Shown here piece by piece: positions 1 to 7,841 of a DNA stretch of 34,524 nt (position 1 is its first letter; each line of letters opens with the position of its first letter). Origin of the DNA: Burkholderiales bacterium (GTDB lineage: Bacteria > Pseudomonadota > Gammaproteobacteria > Burkholderiales > Burkholderiaceae_B); contig JAIXTE010000068.1 of NCBI GenBank assembly GCA_027484315.1, forward strand, positions 1-34,524, written 5' to 3'. Under the pieces are notes generated by a model, which ran no database searches, was not told where the DNA came from, and saw nothing but the letters and a program-made list of their open reading frames with translations. Made by a program: the position numbers and the translations under genes.

Positions 1-32
1 ACCGTCACCAAGTAATCGACTGCCCTGGTATG

Positions 33-60
33 AAAAAAGCCCACTTCGGTGGGCTTTTTT
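33..60. terminator. Bidirectional intrinsic terminator
   Basis: A perfect hairpin (AGCCCAC, loop TTCG, GTGGGCT) is flanked by an A-run on the left and a T-run on the right, so it works in both directions. It lies 21 nt past the stop of the leftward metallopeptidase gene and probably ends that transcript. It may also end a rightward gene outside the window: ACC GTC ACC AAG TAA at positions 1-15 could be that gene's last codons, but this cannot be verified. Confidence 0.9.
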
Positions 61-80
61 CATTATCCATTCTGGGTGCA

Positions 81-1850
81 TCACAAACCAGGGACTTTTA
101 TTGTAGGGCGACTGTTGTTTGAAGAAGTGATGTCCTTTTGCTCCTCAAACGCCCACGCGGAATCCCTGATTTGTTTACGATCTTCGCGGTGTTGATTTGT
201 TGCATAAATATCAGTTGCAGATATACCTAATGCAGTCAACTCGCTTTCGTCCTTGATATTTCCATGCGTGTGCGAAAGAATATTTTTCAGAGTTCTCATT
301 TCATTTTCTGAATACTGACCGATGTTCTGCATCATCTTAATAGCATACACATCGGCTGTTCCCTCCATATTTGTCAGGACTTCCGCGTCGGTTGTTATCA
401 GCGGCGTGTGATCTTTGTCTGCCAGGGCGTGGTGCCGGAACTGGAGAACATGGGCAAATTCATGGTGAAATACAAATCTCGCATACAGCTTGTCGTTCTC
501 TTCTGATCGGAGGTTGTCTGGAACATTGTTTAGAAGATTGATCGATATGTGCACCGGTGAAGTTCCATTGTGGTTCATACGATCAAAATGCTTCTCTACG
601 GATTCGGATAGAGCTCCCTTTGATAAGTTGGGCTGCAAAGCACTATCAATCGCAAAAGCTCCACCATACTGAGGGAGGTCACTTCGAGTAAGCACGACGG
701 GCGTGCCTTTGTGTATGCCCACGACCACCCCATTGTGAATAGCGCTAACCTGATCGGTGACAGCAACAAGATCAGAAGACGGGGTGAGGCCGGATTCGAC
801 CATGCAAGCCCTGGTTCTAGAGGTAATGTCGGAGTTAAAAGACGGGGCGTCCTGCGGGCCTGCGCACCGGTAATCAAGAAGGGGCTCAATGTGCTTGTAC
901 AGGGGAGACTGAAGAACAAGACGCAGCGTGTCTTCATAGTTAACCCTGTCAATCTCCTTGTATTTGTTTTTATGCATTAACCATTGGTCGGCTTTGGCTG
1001 CTTGAACAGCGGCAGCGATGTCCTCCCCCTTTAGGGGCTCTGTTAGCTTAGGGAATGCACCAAGCTCCTGGGCAAGCATCAATTTAGACTCAACTTGCGA
1101 ATCCTGACTGATCCAACGGCCTGCGATAGGGTCAGTTTTTAGAACCCGGTCGACGAACTCCGATTTGCTTGTCAGGCCCTGTTTGGAGGCATTGGTCAAC
1201 ACAAAAGTGGAGATCTCCAGAGCGTCGCTCTGGCTGTAATCACGCTGCAGTTTCTGAACAAAGCCTTTTGGAACGTGTACGCCTTGATACTGGTAGCCTG
1301 GCGCTGTCCCTGTGAGATTAAAGGCGAGACGATCGGTAAGCGACATCGACTTTTGTTCGACAACGATTTTCGAGTTGCTGGAGTCCCTGTCTGTTGTCAG
1401 CGAGACAAGCCCGACCACTTTGTTGTCCGAGGACACCCCAATTACGCTACACCCCAGGTATGATCTGTTTTGGGCCCTGGCGTCTTTTTCGAGCTTGATA
1501 TCCTGCTCACAGAAATCGCCATAGGTAGGTAGGAAGGACTGTTGAATGAATTTCGCGTGCTCGTCAAGCTTTCTGCTTTGATCAACAAATAGGCCCTGTT
1601 TGACTTGTGTTGCCTCAAGCCCGTGGCCATGGGAAGAGCTGTATATTTCGATCGACTGATCAAACGAGAGATCCTTCAGAAGCTCCGGGCTACCGGCCAT
1701 GGCGTAACCGGAAAATGCTCCTGACAGCAGTGCCGCCGCGGTGATGGCAATTATTTTGCCTGGTGAAGCGGCCTGCAGCGGTCCATTCTCCCCATCTTGG
1801 GTTGGCAGCTCGCTTCTTTTCGGACCACTAACTGACAGCATGCTCTTCAT
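81..1850 (-). CDS. Exported HExxH zinc metallopeptidase, putative
   Basis: About 589 residues. A hydrophobic segment at residues 32-52 (IIAITAAALLSGAFSGYAMA) after a polar N-terminus looks like a signal peptide or membrane anchor, so the protein probably acts outside the cytoplasm. Near residue 463 is HEFAH, a zincin HExxH motif whose two His and Glu would bind zinc and activate water. About 30 residues later EGTAD supplies a plausible gluzincin-type third ligand. The roughly 400 residues in between match nothing I recognise. ATG at 1850 is preferred over TTG at 1853 because GAGGAA lies upstream at a suitable distance. It is monocistronic, followed by the terminator at 33-60. Protease class is well supported; substrate is unknown. 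A role in envelope passage or cell-wall remodelling is possible but only inferred. Confidence 0.8.
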   Translation of the reverse strand: MKSMLSVSGPKRSELPTQDGENGPLQAASPGKIIAITAAALLSGAFSGYAMAGSPELLKDLSFDQSIEIYSSSHGHGLEATQVKQGLFVDQSRKLDEHAKFIQQSFLPTYGDFCEQDIKLEKDARAQNRSYLGCSVIGVSSDNKVVGLVSLTTDRDSSNSKIVVEQKSMSLTDRLAFNLTGTAPGYQYQGVHVPKGFVQKLQRDYSQSDALEISTFVLTNASKQGLTSKSEFVDRVLKTDPIAGRWISQDSQVESKLMLAQELGAFPKLTEPLKGEDIAAAVQAAKADQWLMHKNKYKEIDRVNYEDTLRLVLQSPLYKHIEPLLDYRCAGPQDAPSFNSDITSRTRACMVESGLTPSSDLVAVTDQVSAIHNGVVVGIHKGTPVVLTRSDLPQYGGAFAIDSALQPNLSKGALSESVEKHFDRMNHNGTSPVHISINLLNNVPDNLRSEENDKLYARFVFHHEFAHVLQFRHHALADKDHTPLITTDAEVLTNMEGTADVYAIKMMQNIGQYSENEMRTLKNILSHTHGNIKDESELTALGISATDIYATNQHREDRKQIRDSAWAFEEQKDITSSNNSRPTIKVPGL

Positions 1851-1965
1851 CAATACGTTCCTCTAAAGATGTATTGATTGTCTCGCGCTTCATCAAGGAA
1901 ACGCAAAAAAAGGAGCCTTCTGTAATCAGATTGATTCCGAAAAGAGAGAACCTGGGAAAAACCGT

Positions 1966-1980
1966 TAGCACCTGGTGCTA
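1966..1980 (-). terminator. Palindrome, possible terminator of the 94-aa gene
   Basis: TAGCACC-T-GGTGCTA is a perfect 7-1-7 inverted repeat directly after the stop of the leftward gene at 1985. Read on the minus strand it is followed a few bases later by five T residues, so a weak intrinsic terminator is plausible. The one-base centre means the real RNA hairpin would have a shorter stem and larger loop; an operator is the alternative. Confidence 0.45.
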
Positions 1981-1984
1981 CTGC

Positions 1985-2269
1985 TTACTCGAAAACCGTC
2001 ACCTTGGTTTCCAATAAAGTACGGTTCACATCATCTTTGATATTGACGAAGCAATTGTTCTCGTTAATCAGATTCAGTTGCTCGTCCGAAATATTTCGGA
2101 TGATACAAATTTTACCTTGTGCTTCGAAAACTAACTCCCTTCGCTTTTTGTGAAGCTCAGGGTCTATAGCCCTTCCGCTAAAGGGAACCAAGAAATACAC
2201 CCGCTTACTCTGCTTCGCGTGCAGGAGATCATAGGGGACCTCAATCTTGCTCTGTTCTTTGTCAGCCAT
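1985..2269 (-). CDS. Hypothetical protein, 94 aa
   Basis: Small soluble protein with no signal peptide or membrane segment. It has a charged central part (ELHKKRRELVFEAQGK) and hydrophobic strand-like stretches near both ends (RVYFLVPF, TLLETKVTVF). I do not recognise a family. The ATG at 2269 has only a weak purine-rich site upstream. The gene lies between the metallopeptidase and the C5 methyltransferase on the same strand, with about 67 nt to the methyltransferase stop, so cotranscription from the methyltransferase promoter is possible. Function unknown. Confidence 0.6.
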   Translation of the reverse strand: MADKEQSKIEVPYDLLHAKQSKRVYFLVPFSGRAIDPELHKKRRELVFEAQGKICIIRNISDEQLNLINENNCFVNIKDDVNRTLLETKVTVFE

Positions 2270-2336
2270 CTTTGTCTTTTGAAGGAAGAGGAAATTGTGC
2301 TTTATTATGAGGGACTTTAGCCCTTCTTTAAAAAAT

Positions 2337-3737
2337 TCAGGCGGCGAATTTTAAATTCAGTTGCCCGGAGGAAGAATAGAGCTCGCCACCCCACGCCAGG
2401 AGCGAATCCCCGATGTGTTTAAACAGTGCTCTAAATGGACCAGTAGTGATGCTCTGGCCAAGGAGCTCATGCGCCATGGTCTCTGGAATACTCTCAATCA
2501 GATCAACTAAAATACCCTTGTATCTGGCATGTTCTCGCGCCGTGGGCACACGAAGCAATTCAGGGTTAAGCGGATGCTGAATCTTGGGGTCCGTTGATCG
2601 GTTTTTCGCGATACCCTTGGTCAAGGTGTTTATATGGGATTCGCTGCCGGAATAAACCTGCATTCTGAACCCTTTGCCGGCCGTAGCGTCACGGGCCTCT
2701 TTGGCCTTTAATCCGGGCATCGGGGACCAGCGGTCCTCAACAAGGTGTGGGGGGTCGAATAGTTCTCCGATTTGGTGGATCGCCTGAGGCCTGGTGGGAA
2801 TTGAGTCGATATTGAAGTCGATACCACTCGTCATAGCTACAAGGCACCAACGATTACGCTTTTCAAGCGAACCAAAATCTGGCCCGTAAAGCAACCTTTC
2901 ATGGATCGAGTACCCCATGTCTTTGAGCTGCTGACGAATTAGGATTGCTGATGCTGTCTTTTGGTAAGCGGGAACGTTTTCAAATACGCAGCAGACGGGG
3001 TTTAGCTTGGAAACCAATGCCAGTGCGCCTACTACCAAATGACCTACGTTTGGGTGTTCCTCTGCCATTGATAGGCCGAGCTTACTAGCTCCGCTGCGCG
3101 AGGCTCCAGAGCAAGGCAGGCCAAGCTCCAAAATGTCCACGGAACCTATTTCTTCAAGCACTGCATCATCGAAAGCCAATTCCTGAATGGGCATATTCAA
3201 AATGACGGTCTCTGAATCGAGGGCGCCATTGTTATTCATGGCCACATCGCACAGGTCAGCCCTGATTTCGTTATGGAACTTCACCTTTACAGAAATCCCG
3301 GCTTCCTCAAACCCCTCATGGGCGGTGTGAGTCAGGACGCCAGCCCCTGCGGCAATACCTCCAACATCCAATGGCTGACTGTTCGCCAATTTTTGACGAA
3401 GACGTTTGAGTCTTTGAATGGTTCGCTCCTGGCTGGCCACTCGTGAAATCACAATTTCGCGCTCGCGGTAAACGACCTTAACGACCTCTGCGCCGCGCAT
3501 TTCGCTGAGCACCTTATCCCCATGGAGGTCGATAATAGGGATTACTCGCCCCTTTTTGTTTTTCTGACAGACAACTCTACCCGAGTCGCTTAACCTCAAA
3601 ACAACGCCGTTTCGATTTTTGGAGATTGTGTATGTCGCGCTTGGTAGAAAGCCAGCCCGTCCAGCTCGACGGCCTTCAATCCAAACACGGGGGGTTCCTC
3701 GATGAATGGCTACTTTCAAAAATGAGGCTTCTTGCAT
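2337..3737 (-). CDS. DNA (cytosine-5-)-methyltransferase
   Basis: 466 residues. The catalytic core begins after a ~120-residue N-terminal extension of unknown fold. Motif I is GGIAAGAG (about 125-132), motif IV is PCSGAS (208-213) with the nucleophilic Cys209, and motif VI is FENV (252-255). A glycine-rich target-recognition region follows, then conserved C-terminal helices (TAREHARYKG, HELLGQSI). PCSG replaces the commoner PCQG but keeps the catalytic Cys. The protein would transfer methyl from SAM to C5 of cytosine; the target site cannot be read from sequence. The last residues hold QLNLKF (459-464), a match to the hexapeptide sliding-clamp-binding consensus. ATG at 3737 follows GGAGAG. 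No restriction endonuclease gene is adjacent, so it looks like an orphan or anti-restriction enzyme. Confidence 0.92.
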   Translation of the reverse strand: MQEASFLKVAIHRGTPRVWIEGRRAGRAGFLPSATYTISKNRNGVVLRLSDSGRVVCQKNKKGRVIPIIDLHGDKVLSEMRGAEVVKVVYREREIVISRVASQERTIQRLKRLRQKLANSQPLDVGGIAAGAGVLTHTAHEGFEEAGISVKVKFHNEIRADLCDVAMNNNGALDSETVILNMPIQELAFDDAVLEEIGSVDILELGLPCSGASRSGASKLGLSMAEEHPNVGHLVVGALALVSKLNPVCCVFENVPAYQKTASAILIRQQLKDMGYSIHERLLYGPDFGSLEKRNRWCLVAMTSGIDFNIDSIPTRPQAIHQIGELFDPPHLVEDRWSPMPGLKAKEARDATAGKGFRMQVYSGSESHINTLTKGIAKNRSTDPKIQHPLNPELLRVPTAREHARYKGILVDLIESIPETMAHELLGQSITTGPFRALFKHIGDSLLAWGGELYSSSGQLNLKFAA

Positions 3738-3767
3738 CGAATCTCTCCGAGTAAACTGATGTGTAAA

Positions 3768-3797
3768 AATAGTATCATACTATTAACATTTATTCAA
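3768..3797 (-). promoter_or_regulatory. Promoter of C5 methyltransferase with operator palindrome
   Basis: On the minus strand TTGAAT (3797-3792), a 17-base spacer and TACTAT (3774-3769) form a sigma70-like promoter pointing at the methyltransferase. A perfect palindrome, AATAGTAT-C-ATACTATT (3768-3784), covers the -10 box, the usual place for a repressor site. A related palindrome covers the -10 box upstream of the gene at 26062. Confidence 0.7.
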
Positions 3798-3823
3798 TAT
3801 ATTCAGATCTCCGAGCAATGCGA

Positions 3824-4561
3824 CTACCGATCGAACCGAGGATCATCTTTGTTATAGGATCCCGTATTAGAGCTGGCCGATTTGATACGGCCAGGTTCCC
3901 AAAGAAGATATGAGTCGCCACCACCCTCAAAACAGTTTTCATAAACAATCGCGTGGTAGCCAAGAGTGTCCGTCAGAAAACTCATTAGGCCCGAGGTTTT
4001 CTCATATTGATCCGCATCTACCCAGGTAACCCCGTTGTCCAAGATCAGCTCATCATTATAAAAATCATCAAGCATCCGCATCGGTACCTCGATGGTATTC
4101 TGCTCCCCCAGTTCCATAATCTGCATCATGATATCGTCCACCCCCCACCTACCGGTGCGGGGCTCGCTTAGACGAAGAATGCGTGCTGCAGAGATGAAAA
4201 CGGGAATTACAAAGGATCCAGACTTCGAGGCAGAGACACCGTTGAACTCATCCTCTTTTTTCTTGACCTCAACTCGACGCTCCGCGGCCTCAATACTTCC
4301 AAAATGCGCTCCAAATTTACAATAAGAGTCCTCGCCATGATCAACACGGAATCGATCAAAGTAAGCTGAGGTTGAATGATACAAAACCAGTGGCAACCCC
4401 TTGTCGTCAACGATCTTTGACCCTGAGAACCAATCGTGGAACTTTGCGTTAGAGATGATCTTAAGAACCGATTCCTCCCCGATCTGAAAACTCGACTTTC
4501 CCGATTCAAGGTCAGTCAAGAAAGTTGACTTATACGGGCTATGTGACACCTTGATTTGCAT
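3824..4561 (-). CDS. ADP-ribosyltransferase-fold protein (polyvalent-protein ART type), diverged
   Basis: 245 residues. From residue 41 it follows the ART domain found in phage and plasmid polyvalent proteins: FHDWFSGSKIVDDKGLPLVLYHST, then FDRF, then a C-terminal SYLLWEPGRIKS and closing DDPRF. In the H-Y-E ART scheme the NAD-binding His is H62 (YHST) and the candidate Glu is E222. The usual Tyr position (GIYF in the neighbouring paralogue) is H86 here (GAHF), so activity may be altered or lost. It lies 11 nt after the paralogue on the same strand, behind a strong AGGAGGGGG site at ATG 4561. In known families such domains are thought to modify host proteins on entry; here they are free-standing. 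Substrate unknown. Confidence 0.75.
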   Translation of the reverse strand: MQIKVSHSPYKSTFLTDLESGKSSFQIGEESVLKIISNAKFHDWFSGSKIVDDKGLPLVLYHSTSAYFDRFRVDHGEDSYCKFGAHFGSIEAAERRVEVKKKEDEFNGVSASKSGSFVIPVFISAARILRLSEPRTGRWGVDDIMMQIMELGEQNTIEVPMRMLDDFYNDELILDNGVTWVDADQYEKTSGLMSFLTDTLGYHAIVYENCFEGGGDSYLLWEPGRIKSASSNTGSYNKDDPRFDR

Positions 4562-4572
4562 GGCGCCCCCTC

Positions 4573-5214
4573 CTAGCGATTAAATCTTGGGTCTAGCGGA
4601 TCGAAACCACCGGTATTTTTGATTGACTTAACCTGGCGTGGATCGAAAGCGATAATCTCCATCGATCCGTCAGGGTAGGTGCTCATGATCCCATCATGAC
4701 CTAGCTCCTTCAAAACGCCCGTGAACCGCGCATCGAGGAAGTTAAATTCACGTAAGGCCGCGTCATTCTTTGCCATTTCAAGGAGCGTCCTTCCATTGGG
4801 AAGAGCGAGAATAGCCTCGATTATTGGACAATCAAGATCCTCCTCAAATGCGCCCTGACTTTCGAAATCGGCTTTGACTACCCAGGGTTTCTGAATCGAG
4901 AGAAAAACGGCATGAATTAGCGCACTCTTGTCTTCGTGCACATAGCACTGCGCGCTATCAAGCGTGTCACAAAAATAGATGCCACTGCCATACGTTCCCT
5001 TTGGAGATACTTCGAAGGCATCGAAACGTTTGTTGGTTCCGTGATAAACGACCCTTGGGTCACCTGATTCATCAACAACGGCGGATTGCTTGAACCATGA
5101 GCGAAAGCTTTCCAGTTGCATGTAGTCTGCCCCAGATCGAAGACTTCTCGTGCCAATCGGCAGACCTTGTACCTCGAATGGAGTACCTAGCTTGGGTAAT
5201 GAAGTCGGGCTCAT
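4573..5214 (-). CDS. ADP-ribosyltransferase-fold protein (polyvalent-protein ART type)
   Basis: 213 residues from the chosen ATG. Domain order matches the paralogue downstream: FRSWFKQSAVVDESGDPRVV, YHGT (H58), FDAF, GSGIYF (Y80), then DGIMSTYPDGSMEIIAF (candidate Glu E186) and a closing GGFDPLDPRF. All three H-Y-E positions are present, so it may be the active member of the pair, transferring ADP-ribose from NAD+ to an unknown target. The start is uncertain: a TTG at 5247 extends it by 11 residues and an ATG at 5121 shortens it, and none has a strong ribosome site. It is probably cotranscribed with the gene at 3824. Confidence 0.75.
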   Translation of the reverse strand: MSPTSLPKLGTPFEVQGLPIGTRSLRSGADYMQLESFRSWFKQSAVVDESGDPRVVYHGTNKRFDAFEVSPKGTYGSGIYFCDTLDSAQCYVHEDKSALIHAVFLSIQKPWVVKADFESQGAFEEDLDCPIIEAILALPNGRTLLEMAKNDAALREFNFLDARFTGVLKELGHDGIMSTYPDGSMEIIAFDPRQVKSIKNTGGFDPLDPRFNR

Positions 5215-5327
5215 TGGTAAAGAATCGGGGAAAATTAGGAACCCCAAGATTACCGATCAGAAAAAAACGATGCCAGAAAACGGCCTCCCTGAACTTCAGA
5301 AAGGGCAACGCTAAAAATTAGACTGGC

Positions 5328-5861
5328 TTATGCCGGGTCAAAAAGCGGCGCATTGATACCCGATGCGGAAAGCCAGACATATTGGGATCCTGCATTAACG
5401 CTATGGGTTGAATTGAATACATAAAATGGAATTTCTGGCGTTTTGAAAACAAAGGATCCATCAACTCCCAGGCTACGAGAATAGATTACAAAACCACTTC
5501 CCGTGACATAGCACTGTGCTGGCTCCATCTCGACAGGCGTGACTTCAGGCAAAGATCGAATCGACTCCAGAGAATCAAAAAAATCGGCGACCCCCGTGCG
5601 GGAAAGATTCAGCTTCAAATCAGCAACGAGATCATCGTTTGCAAAGAAATCCTGATGTCCAAGCTTGAAATCAACGCCACTTAGTCCGTATCGAGCACAA
5701 ACAGCCGAAAGCTCAAGAATCCTCTTTTTCTGGTCAGGAGAAATCGTCAGCATTACGTGAGCAGGCTCGTTTTCCAAATAAATGGGACCGGTTACCTCAC
5801 AAAAAAGGCGGTTTACTTGACCCACCGAACCAAAATCACTGATTGATGACTTACCTGACAT
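5328..5861 (-). CDS. Hypothetical protein, 177 aa
   Basis: Soluble protein without signal peptide or membrane segment. It contains CEVTGPIYLENEPAHVML near the start and an acidic, Asp/Phe-rich middle (GHQDFFANDDLVADLK). I recognise no family. ATG 5861 follows AAGGA at 9 nt, and a strong promoter of its own lies just upstream (5890-5918), after the stop of the SPPY methyltransferase. It is the first gene of a likely leftward unit that continues into the two ART genes, so a link with their function is possible but unproven. Confidence 0.65.
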   Translation of the reverse strand: MSGKSSISDFGSVGQVNRLFCEVTGPIYLENEPAHVMLTISPDQKKRILELSAVCARYGLSGVDFKLGHQDFFANDDLVADLKLNLSRTGVADFFDSLESIRSLPEVTPVEMEPAQCYVTGSGFVIYSRSLGVDGSFVFKTPEIPFYVFNSTHSVNAGSQYVWLSASGINAPLFDPA

Positions 5862-5889
5862 GAGAAAATTTCCTTAAGGAGACACTTAA

Positions 5890-5918
5890 ATCATACTTTT
5901 TTCTTGTGATAATGTCAA
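5890..5918 (-). promoter_or_regulatory. Sigma70-type promoter, leftward
   Basis: On the minus strand consensus TTGACA (5918-5913), a 17-base spacer and TATGAT (5895-5890) precede the 177-aa gene and probably the ART pair. The perfect -35 and near-perfect -10 suggest strong expression. Confidence 0.8.
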
Positions 5919-5935
5919 TTTATTTCACCGATAAG

Positions 5936-7156
5936 TCAGTGAAATCTTAAACTCGCCCCTTGAAGATACTCCAACGTTATATCGGCCCCAACCCAGTATC
6001 TATTTAGAGCCTCAGCACTTGCGCCAGTTACGCCAGAGCCAAAGCAAGGATCTGCGACCAAGTCACCCTCTTCGGTGCAAAGACGGATCCAGAAATCAAC
6101 CAACTCCTTGGGACACATAGCCGGGTGTCTTGGCAGCCCGGCTGCCTTTACTTTTTTGGAATAATCGCTGTACGCCGATTCATGGGTGATCTCGAAATAA
6201 TTCGGGGGGATCGATCCACCCAGGTCTTCTGCATAAGTGGACGCTGCCTTTGACTGACCACTGGGGGTTCTTGTATCAAACACCGCCTGACCCGAGGACT
6301 TGCGTTTTTGCTTTCTCTCGATTTCTGATTTATAGACCGATGAATATGGAACAAGAACTCTGCTCGTACGCACCTTCTGGTTGGTCTTCTCTACGTCCAA
6401 ACTAAACCACAAAACGTCTTCAACCTGGTTCTTTAGCCGACACTTGGGCGCACCCTTCACCCCGGTAGTAAAAGCACCCGTGGGGGGCCTCGCCGGGTTA
6501 CGCCAAACGCTGCGCTGAACCAGCCGCAAGCCTAAGTCCTGTCGAAGTCTCAACATGATCATTTCGGTGCTCATGGATTGTTCACCATGCGACCCGGCAA
6601 TTGTGTGGGCACCCAGATTCAGAACAAGCGAACCACCAGGAGCAAGAAGACCTACCCAGTGCGATACCATTCTCACAATTTGATCTACATACTCTTGCTC
6701 AGCAGCAGCAATTGTCCCGCCACCGTGGCCGTATGGTCTTGCTGTGAAATACGGGGGCGAGCAAAACACCAACGAACACTCCTCGGGGAATAGATCGGCA
6801 AGTCCCTCACCGGGGCCGAAGAAGGCCATACCCTTTTTCGTCACAAAGCCTACCTTCATCTCGCCGCCGGCGTGCTGCGAGAGACTCTTGTCCGACCTTC
6901 CCTTTTGAGTTACCACCCACTCCCCGGTCCTGTTCCCACGCTCAATCAGCCCCCTGCTTCGCAAACGGCTTTGAATGGAGCGTACGCGGTGCTCCCACTT
7001 AGAGCGCAAGCCCCACTTGCCCAGGTCAACCTTTTCGGCGCGGAACTCTGACTCGCCCAGGCCCATCAACGCCGCCACGTCGCTGTAGGCTGCCCTGGTT
7101 GAGCCGTTACGCTCAATCGAATTAAGGACTACAGACTCAAATAAGCTTAGCTGCAT
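5936..7156 (-). CDS. Site-specific DNA methyltransferase (SPPY type, N4-cytosine or N6-adenine)
   Basis: 406 residues, beta-class arrangement with the catalytic motif before the SAM motif. CSPPYF (132-137) is motif IV; SPPY is common in N4-cytosine enzymes but also occurs in N6-adenine enzymes. GGSLVLNLG follows, and DPCFGSGVTG (369-378) is the SAM-binding motif I. Residues 15-90 look like a winged-helix region, with helices rich in Arg and RSRGLIERGNRTGEWVV. The protein begins MQLSLF: residues 2-6 are an exact copy of the canonical clamp-binding pentapeptide QLSLF. ATG 7156 follows AGGTG and lies 8 nt after the stop of the gene at 7165, so the two are cotranscribed. No cognate nuclease is adjacent. 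Confidence 0.9.
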   Translation of the reverse strand: MQLSLFESVVLNSIERNGSTRAAYSDVAALMGLGESEFRAEKVDLGKWGLRSKWEHRVRSIQSRLRSRGLIERGNRTGEWVVTQKGRSDKSLSQHAGGEMKVGFVTKKGMAFFGPGEGLADLFPEECSLVFCSPPYFTARPYGHGGGTIAAAEQEYVDQIVRMVSHWVGLLAPGGSLVLNLGAHTIAGSHGEQSMSTEMIMLRLRQDLGLRLVQRSVWRNPARPPTGAFTTGVKGAPKCRLKNQVEDVLWFSLDVEKTNQKVRTSRVLVPYSSVYKSEIERKQKRKSSGQAVFDTRTPSGQSKAASTYAEDLGGSIPPNYFEITHESAYSDYSKKVKAAGLPRHPAMCPKELVDFWIRLCTEEGDLVADPCFGSGVTGASAEALNRYWVGADITLEYLQGASLRFH

Positions 7157-7164
7157 AACCGCAC

Positions 7165-7707
7165 CTATACGAAATCAACCGAAATGGGCTTGCCTCTGTA
7201 GTAAGCCGGCGCCGAGGATAACTCCTTATCAATCAGGGACAATAGCCTGGGGCTCACCCCATTTAATCTCAATACCCAGCGTACACCCAGCATCCTTTCA
7301 CGGTGAGTGCCCAATAAATCGGGAAGAACATCAGAGTCATCCATGAACTCCAGAACGGCGGCCGCCCCATTCTCCTTGAAAGCAGGAATATTCACCAGGA
7401 CACTTCTTAACCGCACAAGAGCATCTTTACAGAAGGAAAGAGGCGCATGCTTCATGACAACACACACAGCGACGGATGAATTATCGCCATCAAATTCATC
7501 CCAGAAACAAAAGGACACATACTGAAACGATGGGAAGTCGAATGCCTCGACATTTCGCTTATCAATTTCCTCCATGCGCCTCAGGAATGCGTTTTTCCTC
7601 ATTTTTTTTAACGGAGAAACCAACCTGGATCGCCCAAGAACCCTTGATTTTCTTAAAAAATAACCGCCAAAAAAATATCGCTTGAGAAGTTCGAAAAAGT
7701 ACTGCAT
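7165..7707 (-). CDS. Hypothetical protein, 180 aa
   Basis: N-terminal region is strongly basic (KSRVLGRSRLVSPLKKMRKN) after an aromatic start (MQYFFELLKRYFFGGYF), followed by a mixed alpha/beta-looking domain. The N-terminal aromatic stretch could be an amphipathic helix rather than a signal peptide, as no cleavage-like site follows. No family recognised. ATG 7707 follows GGGGAAAAC. It is the first gene of an operon with the SPPY methyltransferase 8 nt downstream, so it may assist that enzyme. Candidate promoters of the form TTGTGA-17-TATTAA lie upstream near 7735-7765. Confidence 0.6.
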   Translation of the reverse strand: MQYFFELLKRYFFGGYFLRKSRVLGRSRLVSPLKKMRKNAFLRRMEEIDKRNVEAFDFPSFQYVSFCFWDEFDGDNSSVAVCVVMKHAPLSFCKDALVRLRSVLVNIPAFKENGAAAVLEFMDDSDVLPDLLGTHRERMLGVRWVLRLNGVSPRLLSLIDKELSSAPAYYRGKPISVDFV

Positions 7708-7791
7708 GTTTTCCCCATACCTGATGTTTTAATAATCCTAGCATATTTTTTTCACAACATCAATTCATCTGCGGCTCTAAGCCCGAAACAA

Positions 7792-7820
7792 TTGGCATAT
7801 AAGATCAACTAAAATACAAT
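7792..7820 (+). promoter_or_regulatory. Sigma70-type promoter, rightward
   Basis: TTGGCA (7792-7797), a 17-base spacer and TACAAT (7815-7820) lie 21 nt upstream of the ATG at 7842, with AAGGAG between. It is divergent from the operon at 7707. Confidence 0.75.
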
Positions 7821-7841
7821 ACATAAACTCAAGGAGACACC

